From positions 1-64,000 of the forward strand of contig CAJUCE010000001.1 in the NCBI GenBank assembly GCA_910584865.1: 64,000 nucleotides of DNA, read 5' to 3'. Positions 1-8,839 of the stretch are shown piece by piece. The first letter of the stretch is position 1. Each line of letters begins with the position of its first letter. The notes beneath the pieces are model-generated. The model was given only the letters and a program-made list of their open reading frames with translations, did not search any database and had not been told where the DNA came from. A program made the position numbers and the translations under genes. Source of the DNA: an uncultured Acetatifactor sp. Lineage in GTDB: Bacteria; Bacillota; Clostridia; Lachnospirales; Lachnospiraceae.

Positions 1-62
1 GGCGCACGCACGGATCTGTGAGGGGCTTGCGGCGTGAGCCGCTTGTCTACTCGACGTGCGCC
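1..62. other. GC-rich branched palindrome at window edge
   Basis: Outer arms 1-8 (GGCGCACG) and 55-62 (CGTGCGCC) are perfectly complementary. They enclose a second perfect stem, 29-33/38-42 (GCGGC, loop GTGA, GCCGC). No T-run follows, so this is not an ordinary terminator. It lies just upstream of a degraded gene and is much richer in GC than the next 1.8 kb. It could be a mobile-element end or an RNA structure; the sequence to the left would be needed to tell. Confidence 0.4.
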
Positions 63-98
63 CAGCCAGATAAGTATAAAGCCGGTAATCATATGTAA

Positions 99-326
99 AA
101 ATATGCATTTTATCACCAATGTTATACAGTGGGAACACTTTTCCAAAAAGGGAGATGCTATAAGCGTGGATTTACGATATATCCCGGAAAGACATCGGCG
201 CAGAACACATTTCGGCTTTGTGCACTTGGAGCTATCACAAAGGAGGATATTGAGGACTTTTTTATTGTTTTATATGAAGCACTTAAAGAAAACAATATTC
301 AGATACCAATTCATTATGATGTTTAA
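99..326 (+). pseudogene. C-terminal remnant of 2-aminoethylphosphonate transaminase (phnW-like)
   Basis: The open frame 99-326, with a GTG at 129, encodes a segment with GFTIYPGK followed by an FRLCALGAITKEDIEDFF-type tail. This is the ending typical of PhnW-type 2-aminoethylphosphonate:pyruvate aminotransferases, which are about 360 residues long. Only about 65-75 codons remain. A stop at 96-98 closes the frame upstream, and neither the catalytic PLP-lysine region nor a convincing ribosome-binding site is present. It appears to be a truncated relic, not a functional gene. It is AT-rich like the following gene, which suggests both arrived together or sit at an old deletion junction. The family call rests on the YPGK-type motif and tail only. 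Confidence 0.6.
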
Positions 327-376
327 TAGTCTGTTTCATGTCAAAAAACAGAGAGAAAAATTTAGGAGGAATTGAT

Positions 377-1639
377 TTGAAAGACGAAACGAAATGTTTA
401 CATGCAGGTTATCAGCCTAAAAACGCAGAACCGAGAGTTATGCCGATTGTGCAAAGCACTACATATGTTTATGATTCTACGGAAGAAGTTGCAGCCGTGT
501 TTGATGATCCGATGAAATCACTGATTTATTCCAGATTTGGGAATCCGACAGTAATGGCGGTTGAAGATAAGATTGCAGAGCTGGAAGGCGGCATTGGCGC
601 AATGTGTACTACATCAGGTCAGGCGGCAGTGTTATTGTCACTGCTCAATATTTGCAATGCGGGGGACAGCTTTATCAGCACAATGGAAATTTACGGAGGC
701 TCTGTCAATTTGTTTTCACAAACCCTCAGACGGTTGGGGATTGAGTGTATTTATATTGATAAAAACGCAACGGATGAAGAAATAGATGCAGCATTTCAGT
801 CAAACACAAAGGCTGTATTCGGAGAAACGATTGCGAACCCTGCCTTAACAGTTTTTGATATTGAGCGATTTGCTGCTATTGCGCACAAACATAAGGCTCC
901 GCTGATTATAGATAATACATTTGCAACGCCTATCTTGTGTAAACCCTTTGAATTTGGGGCAGATATAATCGTTCATTCCACATCAAAATATATGGACGGT
1001 CATGCAGTACAGGTAGGAGGAGTGATTGTAGATAGCGGGAATTTTGACTGGACAAATGGAAAATTCCCGGATTTAACGGAGCCGGATGAATCTTATCATG
1101 GTATTTCTTATACGGAAACATACGGAAAGAAGGCATATATTGTAAAGGCAAGGATGCAGCTTATGCGTGATTTTGGTGTTTATCCTGCCGCACATTCCGC
1201 ATTTTTACTGAATCTTGGTCTGGAAACATTGGCTGTCAGAATGAAGCAGTATTGTGAAAATGCTATGACAGTAGCGAAATATTTGGAGCAGTCCGACAAA
1301 GTGGAAAAAGTAAATTATCCGGGATTAGAGAGCGATGAAAACTATGAATTAGCAAGGAAGTATCTAAGCGGGTGCAGCGGCGTTATTTCTTTTGTTATCA
1401 AAGGCGGAAAAGAAGCGGCGGTAAAGTTTATGAATAAGTTACAGCTTGCATCAAATGAAGTTCATGTTTCTGATATACGAACCTGTGTATTACACCCAGC
1501 AAGTGAAACGCATCGGCAGTTGACGGATGAACAGCTGGCTGCTGCAGGGATTGAGCAGGGATTGGTTCGCCTTTCCGTTGGATTGGAAAATGTGGAGGAT
1601 ATTATAGCGGATCTGGAACAGGCATTTTTAGGACTGTGA
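377..1639 (+). CDS. metY: O-acetylhomoserine sulfhydrylase / Cys-Met metabolism PLP enzyme
   Basis: A fold-type I PLP enzyme of the Cys/Met metabolism family, about 420 residues. It would condense O-acetylhomoserine with sulfide or methanethiol, or act as a related gamma-elimination enzyme. The start is TTG 377, six bases after AGGAGGA (364-370). The resulting N-terminus, MKDETKCLHAGYQPKN, is typical of the clostridial MetY group; an upstream ATG at 338 lacks a ribosome-binding site. The cofactor lysine is in HSTSKYMDGH (about residue 204), and the family motifs YSRFGNPT and TTSGQAA are intact. No other methionine or cysteine genes are nearby, and the gene is AT-rich relative to what follows, consistent with an isolated acquisition. 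A methionine gamma-lyase activity cannot be excluded from sequence alone. Confidence 0.85.
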   Translation: MKDETKCLHAGYQPKNAEPRVMPIVQSTTYVYDSTEEVAAVFDDPMKSLIYSRFGNPTVMAVEDKIAELEGGIGAMCTTSGQAAVLLSLLNICNAGDSFISTMEIYGGSVNLFSQTLRRLGIECIYIDKNATDEEIDAAFQSNTKAVFGETIANPALTVFDIERFAAIAHKHKAPLIIDNTFATPILCKPFEFGADIIVHSTSKYMDGHAVQVGGVIVDSGNFDWTNGKFPDLTEPDESYHGISYTETYGKKAYIVKARMQLMRDFGVYPAAHSAFLLNLGLETLAVRMKQYCENAMTVAKYLEQSDKVEKVNYPGLESDENYELARKYLSGCSGVISFVIKGGKEAAVKFMNKLQLASNEVHVSDIRTCVLHPASETHRQLTDEQLAAAGIEQGLVRLSVGLENVEDIIADLEQAFLGL

Positions 1640-1640
1640 T

Positions 1641-1796
1641 TGCGCCGATAATAGAGGGAGCATAGCGGATGGGGTTCCGGAGATTGAGGAATATATGAAA
1701 GAAGTATTGCCAAACCTGAAAGAAATAGAAAGCTTTAAAAAGGAACTGCTGGAGATTGTAGTAGACGTAACAGAATTTCTTCCGGATGCAGTATGA
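1641..1796 (+). pseudogene. short open fragment, possible gene remnant
   Basis: Directly after the MetY-like gene, an open frame ends at TGA 1794-1796 and contains an ATG at 1695. It encodes an acidic helical stretch (EEYMKEVLPNLKEIESFKK and onward, ending in VTEFLPDAV). There is no good ribosome-binding site and I do not recognise a family. The length and amphipathic composition look like a leftover C-terminus. It is the only coding-like signal in the 400 bases between 1640 and 2042 apart from the uvrB leader. Confidence 0.3.
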
Positions 1797-1917
1797 CAGA
1801 AAGGACAAAAAGAACAAAAGTTCGATTTTGCATCTATACAAATTTAACGATTTGTGGTAAGATAAAAAAGCTCTTTAGTGCTGCCGCGTCCGTATAGAAT
1901 TACGGAGGTGCGCTGAG

Positions 1918-1971
1918 TTGCAAAAACAGCAAATTGTGAACGGGATTCGTCGTGGGCCTGTTTTTCCCTGA
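1918..1971 (+). CDS. possible 17-residue leader peptide upstream of uvrB
   Basis: TTG 1918 follows GGAGGTG (1904-1910) by seven bases and opens a 17-codon frame (MQKQQIVNGIRRGPVFP) ending at TGA 1969-1971. Its 3' half contains the left arm of the hairpin at 1945-1994, so a translating ribosome would cover that arm. This geometry is typical of attenuator leader peptides, but the idea is inference: the frame is tiny and the start codon is TTG. Confidence 0.3.
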   Translation: MQKQQIVNGIRRGPVFP

Positions 1972-1998
1972 TTTGAGTAAAAGCCACGACGAATTTTT
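1945..1998 (+). terminator. terminator-like hairpin in uvrB leader
   Basis: ATTCGTCGTGG (1945-1955) pairs perfectly over 11 bp with CCACGACGAAT (1984-1994) and is followed by TTTTG. The loop is 28 nt. The structure ends about 45 nt before the uvrB start, so it either terminates upstream transcription or acts as an attenuator for uvrB. Confidence 0.55.
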
Positions 1999-2042
1999 GT
2001 CCGATACGCGTCTTTTTACTATGAATTTTGGAGGTGGTATTT

Positions 2043-4052
2043 GTGCAAACTGCACAAAAAATGTTCGAACTTCACAGCGAATACAAGCCCACCGGAGACC
2101 AGCCCGCAGCCATCGAAGCCCTGGTCAAAGGGTTTCAGGAAGGCAATCAATTCCAGACTTTACTGGGGGTTACGGGTTCCGGCAAGACCTTTACCATGGC
2201 GAATGTGATCGCACAGCTTAACAAGCCGACTTTAGTAATAGCGCACAATAAGACATTAGCGGCACAGCTTTATGGTGAGTTCAAAGAGTATTTTCCGAGT
2301 AACGCGGTAGAATATTTTGTGTCCTACTACGACTACTACCAACCCGAAGCCTACGTCCCTTCCTCGGATACCTACATCGCCAAGGACTCTTCCATCAACG
2401 ATGAGATAGACAAGCTGCGTCTCTCGGCCACGGCATCCCTGACGGAGCGCCGGGATGTAGTAGTGGTGGCCAGCGTATCCTGCATCTACGGCCTGGGCAG
2501 TCCTGACGAATACAAGGACATGATAGTCTCCCTGCGTCCGGGCATGATAAAGGACAGAGACCAGGTGCTTCGGGAGTTGGTGGATATTCAGTACACCCGC
2601 AATGAGATGGACATGCACAGAGGGTGCTTTCGTGTCCACGGCGATGTGATTGAAGTTTATCCCGCTCAGGGCGGCGACTATTTCATCCGGGTAGAATTTT
2701 TTGGGGACGAGATCGACAGGATTGCGGAAGTGGAGCCGTTGTCTGGCAGGGTGCATGCGGTTTTGAACCATGTTGCTATTTTTCCCGCCTCTCATTATGT
2801 GGTTTCCCAGGAGAAGATTAAGATTGCCTGTGATAATATTGAAAAAGAGATGGAGGAGCAGGTCCGTTACTTTAAGGGAGAGGACAAGCTCATTGAAGCC
2901 CAGCGTATTGCGGAGAGGACGAATTTCGATATCGAGATGATGCGGGAGACGGGATTCTGTTCCGGTATCGAGAACTATTCCCGTCACCTGAACGGTATGC
3001 CGGCCGGGGCGCCGCCGCTGACGCTGATGGACTTTTTCAACGATGATTTTCTTATCATTATAGACGAGTCTCATATGACCATCCCTCAGATCCGGGGAAT
3101 GTATGCAGGAGACCGATCCCGGAAGCAGACTCTTGTGGATTACGGCTTCCGGCTTCCATCTGCCATGGACAACAGGCCGCTGAACTTCGAGGAGTTTGAG
3201 ACTCATATTGATCAGATGTTGTTTGTGTCCGCCACACCTTCCGTATATGAGGAAGAGCATGAGTTGATGCGTACGGAACAGATTATCCGTCCTACCGGAT
3301 TGTTGGATCCGGAGGTGGATGTACGTCCTGTAGAGGGACAGATCGACGATTTGATCGGTGAGATCAATCGGGAGACGGAGAAGCATAATAAGGTTCTGGT
3401 GACTACATTGACCAAACGGATGGCGGAGGATTTGACGGATTACATGAAAGAAGTGGGGATCCGGGTGAAATATCTGCACTCGGATATAGACACGCTGGAG
3501 CGGGCCGAAATCATCCGCGACATGCGTCTGGATGTGTTCGATGTGCTGGTGGGTATCAATCTGCTGCGAGAGGGATTGGATATACCGGAGATTTCCCTGG
3601 TGGCAATATTGGATGCGGACAAGGAAGGGTTCCTGAGAAGTGCCACATCCCTTATACAGACCATCGGCCGGGCCGCCAGAAATGCGGAAGGGCATGTGGT
3701 TATGTACGCGGACACGATTACGGAATCTATGCAGATTGCTCTCAGCGAAACTGATCGGCGCCGGGAGATCCAGATGAAATACAATGAGGAGCATGGAATT
3801 ACTCCTACAACGATTAAGAAAGCAGTTCGGGATTTAATTGCAATATCCAAGGTCATCGCCAGGGAGGAGATGCGTTTCGAGAAGGATCCGGAGTCCATGA
3901 GCCGCAAAGAGCTGGAGAAGCTCATCGCAGATGTGCAGAAGAAGATGCAGAAGGCTGCAGCGGATCTGAATTTTGAGGCGGCCGCCGAGCTGCGGGACAA
4001 GATGATCGAACTGAAGTCGAAACTCAGGGATATGGGGGAAGGAGACCATTGA
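2043..4052 (+). CDS. uvrB: UvrABC excinuclease subunit B
   Basis: The damage-verifying helicase-like subunit of nucleotide excision repair. It receives DNA from UvrA and recruits UvrC. Walker A GVTGSGKT lies near residues 42-49. The beta-hairpin region reads YYDYYQPEAYVP, the DEAD-like box is IIIDESH, and helicase motif VI is QTIGRAARN. A C-terminal UVR domain (about the last 40 residues, FEAAAELRDKM) contacts UvrC. I place the start at GTG 2043, eight bases after GGAGG (2030-2034); a TTG at 2028 would put the ribosome-binding site inside the gene. Length (669 aa) is normal. The stop codon overlaps the next gene's TTG, indicating translational coupling. The leader carries a terminator-like hairpin and a possible leader peptide. 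Confidence 0.97.
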   Translation: MQTAQKMFELHSEYKPTGDQPAAIEALVKGFQEGNQFQTLLGVTGSGKTFTMANVIAQLNKPTLVIAHNKTLAAQLYGEFKEYFPSNAVEYFVSYYDYYQPEAYVPSSDTYIAKDSSINDEIDKLRLSATASLTERRDVVVVASVSCIYGLGSPDEYKDMIVSLRPGMIKDRDQVLRELVDIQYTRNEMDMHRGCFRVHGDVIEVYPAQGGDYFIRVEFFGDEIDRIAEVEPLSGRVHAVLNHVAIFPASHYVVSQEKIKIACDNIEKEMEEQVRYFKGEDKLIEAQRIAERTNFDIEMMRETGFCSGIENYSRHLNGMPAGAPPLTLMDFFNDDFLIIIDESHMTIPQIRGMYAGDRSRKQTLVDYGFRLPSAMDNRPLNFEEFETHIDQMLFVSATPSVYEEEHELMRTEQIIRPTGLLDPEVDVRPVEGQIDDLIGEINRETEKHNKVLVTTLTKRMAEDLTDYMKEVGIRVKYLHSDIDTLERAEIIRDMRLDVFDVLVGINLLREGLDIPEISLVAILDADKEGFLRSATSLIQTIGRAARNAEGHVVMYADTITESMQIALSETDRRREIQMKYNEEHGITPTTIKKAVRDLIAISKVIAREEMRFEKDPESMSRKELEKLIADVQKKMQKAAADLNFEAAAELRDKMIELKSKLRDMGEGDH

Positions 4053-5656
4053 GAAAAATATTTCGGATTCTATTGCTTGTAGTTTTTTTGCCGGTTCTGT
4101 GCTGCGTGTGTTTTATTGGGAACAATATGCATTATTACAGCGGCATGAAGTTGCGTACTTTGGTGCCGAATCAGCTTCTCTTAGTAATTGCGTTGGCGGG
4201 ACTGGCAGGCACGCTATTTCTGCTTTTGCGGAAGGCGGATGTTTTCGTTACAGGAAAATACAACAGATGGATAAACCTGATATTGCTGATATTATTTGCC
4301 GGCCTCTATTTCGTCAATATCATATTGGCTAAGGAAATTGCCTTTGAACTTCCGTGGGATATTATGGTGGTTAGAAGCTATGCCAAAGTGGTAGCTGTAA
4401 AAGAGGAACTGGGATATGTCACTTATCTTTCTATGTACTCAAACAACATTCCAATATCCTATATTTTGGGAAAGCTTTACGAGATTGCGGAGAAGGCTGA
4501 GGGATATCCTTATATATCAGATTTTATCTGGCTGCAGGTAAATTGCGCGCTGGTGTCTGTGGGCGGATATTTCACCTGCCTTACCGTGAAGAAGCTGACA
4601 GATCAGATTATGCCGGTGGTTGTGACATTTTTTCTGTATCTGGTTCTGGCAGGGATAAGCCCGTGGAAAATAGCGCCCTATACGGATATGTACGGAATCG
4701 TATTTCCTGTGATGTGTGCTTATTTTTATATCTGCTATCAAAAAGAAACAAGGAACGTTTTAAAGTATTTATATAGCGCATTGGCGATTTTCAGTGTAGT
4801 AATCGGGGGAATGATCAAGCCCAGTGTCTATATTTTGCTGATTGCTATTATTATAATGGAGATCTTTGAGCTGTTGACAGATTTTAAGAGATACTGGAAG
4901 ATTATTCTGGCAGAAGGCGTGCTGATAGCAGGATTATTGCTTGGAGTAAAGAGTTTCCAAAGCTATATGATTGAAGAGATGGGCCTGGATTTTAATCCGG
5001 AGGTAGAGGCTTCCTGGCAGAACTATTTTTATATGGGTCTGAATGAGGATACCACCGGAGGATACAATGGGGAGGATGCGGCAATTTTCGGAGAGTTTCA
5101 GACAGACAAGAGCGTCCGCAATGAGGCAGCGTTAGAGCGGGCATCAGAACGGTTGAAGGAAAGGGGCGTTTTGGGGACGATCTATTTCTGGCTGAGGAAG
5201 ATGGTGATGACCTTTAACGACGGGACCTTTGGATGGGGGACGGAAGTATGGATGGAGGACTATTATCCGGAAGACATTGCCAGTTTCACCGGTTTGACGC
5301 AATGGCTTAGAGAGCGTTTCTGGCCGGATGGGGAAGATCAGCAACAGTATTATACTCTGTGCCAGCTGGTATGGCTTTTCTGTATTTTGGGGATACCGGG
5401 GATCTGTCTTTACAGAAAAGAAGAGGGAGCGGAATACGATATTTTGATCCTCAGCTTCCTGGGAATCTTTTTTTATCAAATGCTGTTTGAGGCACGGGCA
5501 AGATACTTGCTGGTCTTTTTGCCGCTGCTTATCGCGGTTTCCGGATGCGGTATGTGGCAGTATGCAGGATATGTGAAAGCATTTATAGGGAGACGGGGTA
5601 TCGCTGCAGAGTGCAAAGCGGTGACAGAGCAGAACGAAATCATAAAGCAAGTATAG
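4049..5656 (+). CDS. polytopic membrane protein, GT-C glycosyltransferase-like
   Basis: A 535-residue integral membrane protein with roughly 10-12 hydrophobic segments and a larger extracytoplasmic region at about 320-440. The first loop after the N-terminal helices contains acidic and aromatic residues, and a PYTDMYG motif lies between membrane segments. This resembles lipid-sugar-dependent GT-C glycosyltransferases such as the GT39 group, but I cannot name a family with certainty. The start TTG 4049 overlaps the uvrB stop and follows GGAAGGAG, so it is probably translated by coupling to uvrB. A membrane glycosyltransferase between uvrB and uvrA is functionally out of place. The substrate is unknown. 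Confidence 0.7.
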   Translation: MRKIFRILLLVVFLPVLCCVCFIGNNMHYYSGMKLRTLVPNQLLLVIALAGLAGTLFLLLRKADVFVTGKYNRWINLILLILFAGLYFVNIILAKEIAFELPWDIMVVRSYAKVVAVKEELGYVTYLSMYSNNIPISYILGKLYEIAEKAEGYPYISDFIWLQVNCALVSVGGYFTCLTVKKLTDQIMPVVVTFFLYLVLAGISPWKIAPYTDMYGIVFPVMCAYFYICYQKETRNVLKYLYSALAIFSVVIGGMIKPSVYILLIAIIIMEIFELLTDFKRYWKIILAEGVLIAGLLLGVKSFQSYMIEEMGLDFNPEVEASWQNYFYMGLNEDTTGGYNGEDAAIFGEFQTDKSVRNEAALERASERLKERGVLGTIYFWLRKMVMTFNDGTFGWGTEVWMEDYYPEDIASFTGLTQWLRERFWPDGEDQQQYYTLCQLVWLFCILGIPGICLYRKEEGAEYDILILSFLGIFFYQMLFEARARYLLVFLPLLIAVSGCGMWQYAGYVKAFIGRRGIAAECKAVTEQNEIIKQV

Positions 5657-5735
5657 GATATAAATAATAGATTTTAAAGGAAGCGGCATTTGTTTCCCAA
5701 ATAATATAGAAGAATTCGTCAGGAGGCAAAAGAGA

Positions 5736-8600
5736 ATGGATGGAATCAAAAAGATGCGGCCCAGGGAATATATTAAAATACGAGGGGCAGCAGAACACAA
5801 TTTGAAAAACATTGATGTGGATATTCCCAGGAATGAGCTGGTAGTTCTGACAGGTATGTCAGGTTCAGGGAAGTCCTCTTTGGCTTTTGATACGATTTAT
5901 GCGGAAGGGCAGCGTCGTTACATGGAATCCCTGTCCTCCTATGCAAGGCAGTTCCTGGGTCAGATGGAGAAACCCAATGTGGAGAAAATCGAGGGGCTAT
6001 CTCCGGCTATTTCCATAGACCAGAAATCCACCAACCGCAATCCCCGCTCTACAGTGGGAACCGTGACGGAGATTTACGATTATTTCCGGCTGCTCTATGC
6101 CAGGATCGGTACCCCCCACTGTCCGAACTGCGGCAGGGAGATTGCAAAGCAGACCGTGGATCAGATGGTGGATCAGATTATGGAACTGCCGGAAGGGACC
6201 AGACTGCAGCTTCTGGCTCCGGTGGTCCGGGGGCGGAAGGGCCGGCATGAGAAGGTATTGGAGCGTGCATCCCGCAGCGGCTATGTGCGTGTGCGGATAG
6301 ACGGTAATCTTTACGAGCTGACGGAGGAGATTACACTGGATAAAAATATCAAGCACAATATCGAGATCGTGGTGGATCGTCTGGCGGTAAGGCCTGGGAT
6401 AGAGCGGCGTCTGGCGGATTCCATTGAGAATGTGCTGAATCTGGCGGAAGGGCTTTTGCTGGTGGATGTAGTCGGGGGGGAGCCCATGACCTTCAGCCAG
6501 AGTTTTTCCTGTCCCGATTGCGGAATCGGGATCAGCGAGATCGAGCCAAGGAGTTTTTCTTTCAACAATCCCTTCGGTGCCTGCCCGGTGTGTTCCGGTC
6601 TGGGCTATAAGATGGAGTTTGACATAGAGCTGATGATTCCGGATCCCAGGCGGAGCATCAATGAAGGGGCTATTGCCGTCACAGGCTGGCAGTCCTGCAT
6701 GGACAAATCGAGCTTTACCAATGCCCTGCTGCAGGCTCTGTGCAAGGAGTACCATTTTGATCTGGATACACCTTTTGAAAAGTATCCGGAGAAGATAAAG
6801 GAGATCCTGGTCCAGGGTACCAACGGAAAAGAGGTGGAGGTGTATTATCAGGGACAGCGGGGCAGCGGTGTCTATCCGGTGGCCTTCGAGGGCCTGGTGA
6901 GGAATGTGGAACGGAAATACAGGGAAACCTTTTCCGAGACCATGAAGCAGGAATATGAGACCTTTATGCGCATTACGCCCTGCAGGGAATGTAAGGGTAT
7001 GCGTCTGAAAAAGGAATCTCTTGCGGTGACGGTATGCAATAGAAATATTTACGAGATTACATCCATGTCAATATTGGAATTAAATGTGTTTTTGAAAGAA
7101 ATGCAGCTTACCAGCCAGCAGCAGCTAATCGGAAAACAGCTGCTGAAGGAGATTCGGGCCAGGGTGGGATTTCTGGTGGATGTGGGGTTAGAATATCTCT
7201 CCCTGTCAAGGGCCACCGCAACTTTGTCCGGCGGTGAGGCCCAGCGTATCCGGCTGGCTACCCAGATCGGCTCCGGCCTGGTAGGGGTCTGCTATATATT
7301 GGACGAGCCCAGTATCGGACTTCACCAGCGGGATAACGATAAGCTGCTGAATACTCTGAAAAGTCTCAGGGATCTGGGGAACACCATGATCGTAGTAGAG
7401 CATGACGAGGATACCATGCTGGCGGCAGATTATGTGGTGGACATCGGCCCCGGTGCCGGCTCTCACGGAGGCGAGGTTGTGGCCTGCGGCACGGCGGAGG
7501 AGATTATGAAAGTGCCTGGGTCCGTCACCGGTAAATATTTAAGCGGTGAATTGAAGATTCCCGTTCCGGAAGAGAGGCGCCGGCCTACTGGTTTTCTGAA
7601 GGTGATGGGGGCCGGAGAGAATAATCTGAAAAATGTGAATGTGGAGATTCCGTTGGGGATCATGACCTGCGTAACAGGCGTGTCAGGCTCCGGGAAAAGC
7701 TCTCTGATTAACGAGATATTGTATAAGCGTCTGGCCAGGGATCTGAACCGTGCCAGATGCATTCCCGGAAAGCACAGGGAAATCCGGGGAATGGAACTGC
7801 TGGATAAGGTGATCGCCATAGACCAGTCTCCCATCGGCCGTACGCCCCGTTCCAACCCGGCCACCTATACAGGCGTGTTTGACCAGATCAGGGATCTGTT
7901 TGCTTCCACGGCAGATGCCAAGGCCAAGGGCTACGGCAAAGGGCGTTTCAGCTTTAATGTAAAAGGCGGACGCTGCGAAGCCTGCGGCGGAGACGGCATC
8001 ATCAAGATTGAGATGCATTTTCTGCCCGATGTTTATGTGCCCTGTGAGGTCTGCGGGGGCAAGCGCTATAACCGGGAGACGCTGGACGTGAAGTACAAGG
8101 GGAAGAATATCTTCGATGTGTTGGATATGACGGTTGAGGAGGCACTGGTCTTTTTTGAAAATGTTCCTTCTATCCGGCGCAAAATCGAGACTCTGTATGA
8201 TGTGGGGCTTTCCTATGTGAAGCTGGGGCAGCCGTCTACCACTCTGTCCGGAGGAGAAGCGCAGCGGATTAAGCTGGCCACGGAGCTTTCCCGGCGCAGC
8301 ACGGGCAAGACGATTTACATTCTGGACGAGCCCACCACGGGGCTTCATTTTGCGGATGTGCATAAGCTGGTGGATATTCTCCACAGACTGACGGAAGGCG
8401 GCAATACTGTCGTTGTCATCGAGCACAACCTGGATGTGATCAAGACCGCGGATTATATTATTGATATGGGGCCGGAGGGAGGAGACCGGGGCGGAACTGT
8501 CATTGCAAGGGGGACGCCCGAAGAAATCGCGGAAAATGAAGCCTCCTATACAGGCATCTATATGAAGAAAATTCTGGATCGGGACAGAGCCAGGAAGTAA
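5736..8600 (+). CDS. uvrA: UvrABC excinuclease subunit A
   Basis: The ABC-type ATPase that dimerises and locates bulky DNA lesions. ATG 5736 follows AGGAGG (5721-5726). There are two ATP-binding cassettes: Walker A GMSGSGKSS near residue 39 and GVSGSGKSS near residue 647. Each has a signature LSGGEAQRI and a Walker B ending in LDEPS or LDEPT. Zinc-binding cysteines are present in the CPNC pair near residue 126, in CPDCGIGISEIEPRSF with CPVC, and in CEACGGDG with CEVC. At 954 aa it is full length. It sits 80 bases after the membrane gene, probably in the same repair operon as uvrB. No clear terminator was found in the 239 bases before mbl. Confidence 0.98.
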   Translation: MDGIKKMRPREYIKIRGAAEHNLKNIDVDIPRNELVVLTGMSGSGKSSLAFDTIYAEGQRRYMESLSSYARQFLGQMEKPNVEKIEGLSPAISIDQKSTNRNPRSTVGTVTEIYDYFRLLYARIGTPHCPNCGREIAKQTVDQMVDQIMELPEGTRLQLLAPVVRGRKGRHEKVLERASRSGYVRVRIDGNLYELTEEITLDKNIKHNIEIVVDRLAVRPGIERRLADSIENVLNLAEGLLLVDVVGGEPMTFSQSFSCPDCGIGISEIEPRSFSFNNPFGACPVCSGLGYKMEFDIELMIPDPRRSINEGAIAVTGWQSCMDKSSFTNALLQALCKEYHFDLDTPFEKYPEKIKEILVQGTNGKEVEVYYQGQRGSGVYPVAFEGLVRNVERKYRETFSETMKQEYETFMRITPCRECKGMRLKKESLAVTVCNRNIYEITSMSILELNVFLKEMQLTSQQQLIGKQLLKEIRARVGFLVDVGLEYLSLSRATATLSGGEAQRIRLATQIGSGLVGVCYILDEPSIGLHQRDNDKLLNTLKSLRDLGNTMIVVEHDEDTMLAADYVVDIGPGAGSHGGEVVACGTAEEIMKVPGSVTGKYLSGELKIPVPEERRRPTGFLKVMGAGENNLKNVNVEIPLGIMTCVTGVSGSGKSSLINEILYKRLARDLNRARCIPGKHREIRGMELLDKVIAIDQSPIGRTPRSNPATYTGVFDQIRDLFASTADAKAKGYGKGRFSFNVKGGRCEACGGDGIIKIEMHFLPDVYVPCEVCGGKRYNRETLDVKYKGKNIFDVLDMTVEEALVFFENVPSIRRKIETLYDVGLSYVKLGQPSTTLSGGEAQRIKLATELSRRSTGKTIYILDEPTTGLHFADVHKLVDILHRLTEGGNTVVVIEHNLDVIKTADYIIDMGPEGGDRGGTVIARGTPEEIAENEASYTGIYMKKILDRDRARK

Positions 8601-8839
8601 CTGGAAGGAAATGGTTGAAGAAAAATCAGGAAATACCTAAAGATACCGGGGCAGCCTGCCGAAATGATAATAGAAGTTTTTCCGAAACAGAAGGTTGTTT
8701 TTGCCTCGGATTGTATACATGTCCGCTTTTTATTAAAATTTTCATAAACCCCTATGAAAATGGATTTTTTTCGGTTATAATAAAACATGTATGACTTTAT
8801 TTGGTAAATATGAATCCAGCGGAAAGGGGTATTAATAAT

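Noticed and set aside
1828..1863. Promoter TTGCAT...TAAGAT before uvrB
   Set aside because: Spacing is 24 nt, too long for a sigma-A-type promoter.
2256..3794. 512-codon open frame antisense to uvrB
   Set aside because: It is a shadow of a well-conserved + strand gene; no ribosome-binding site or recognisable protein motif.
8741..8781. Full promoter for mbl
   Set aside because: TATAAT at 8776-8781 is good, but no -35 hexamer lies at 16-18 nt; the nearest TTCATA is 29 nt away.
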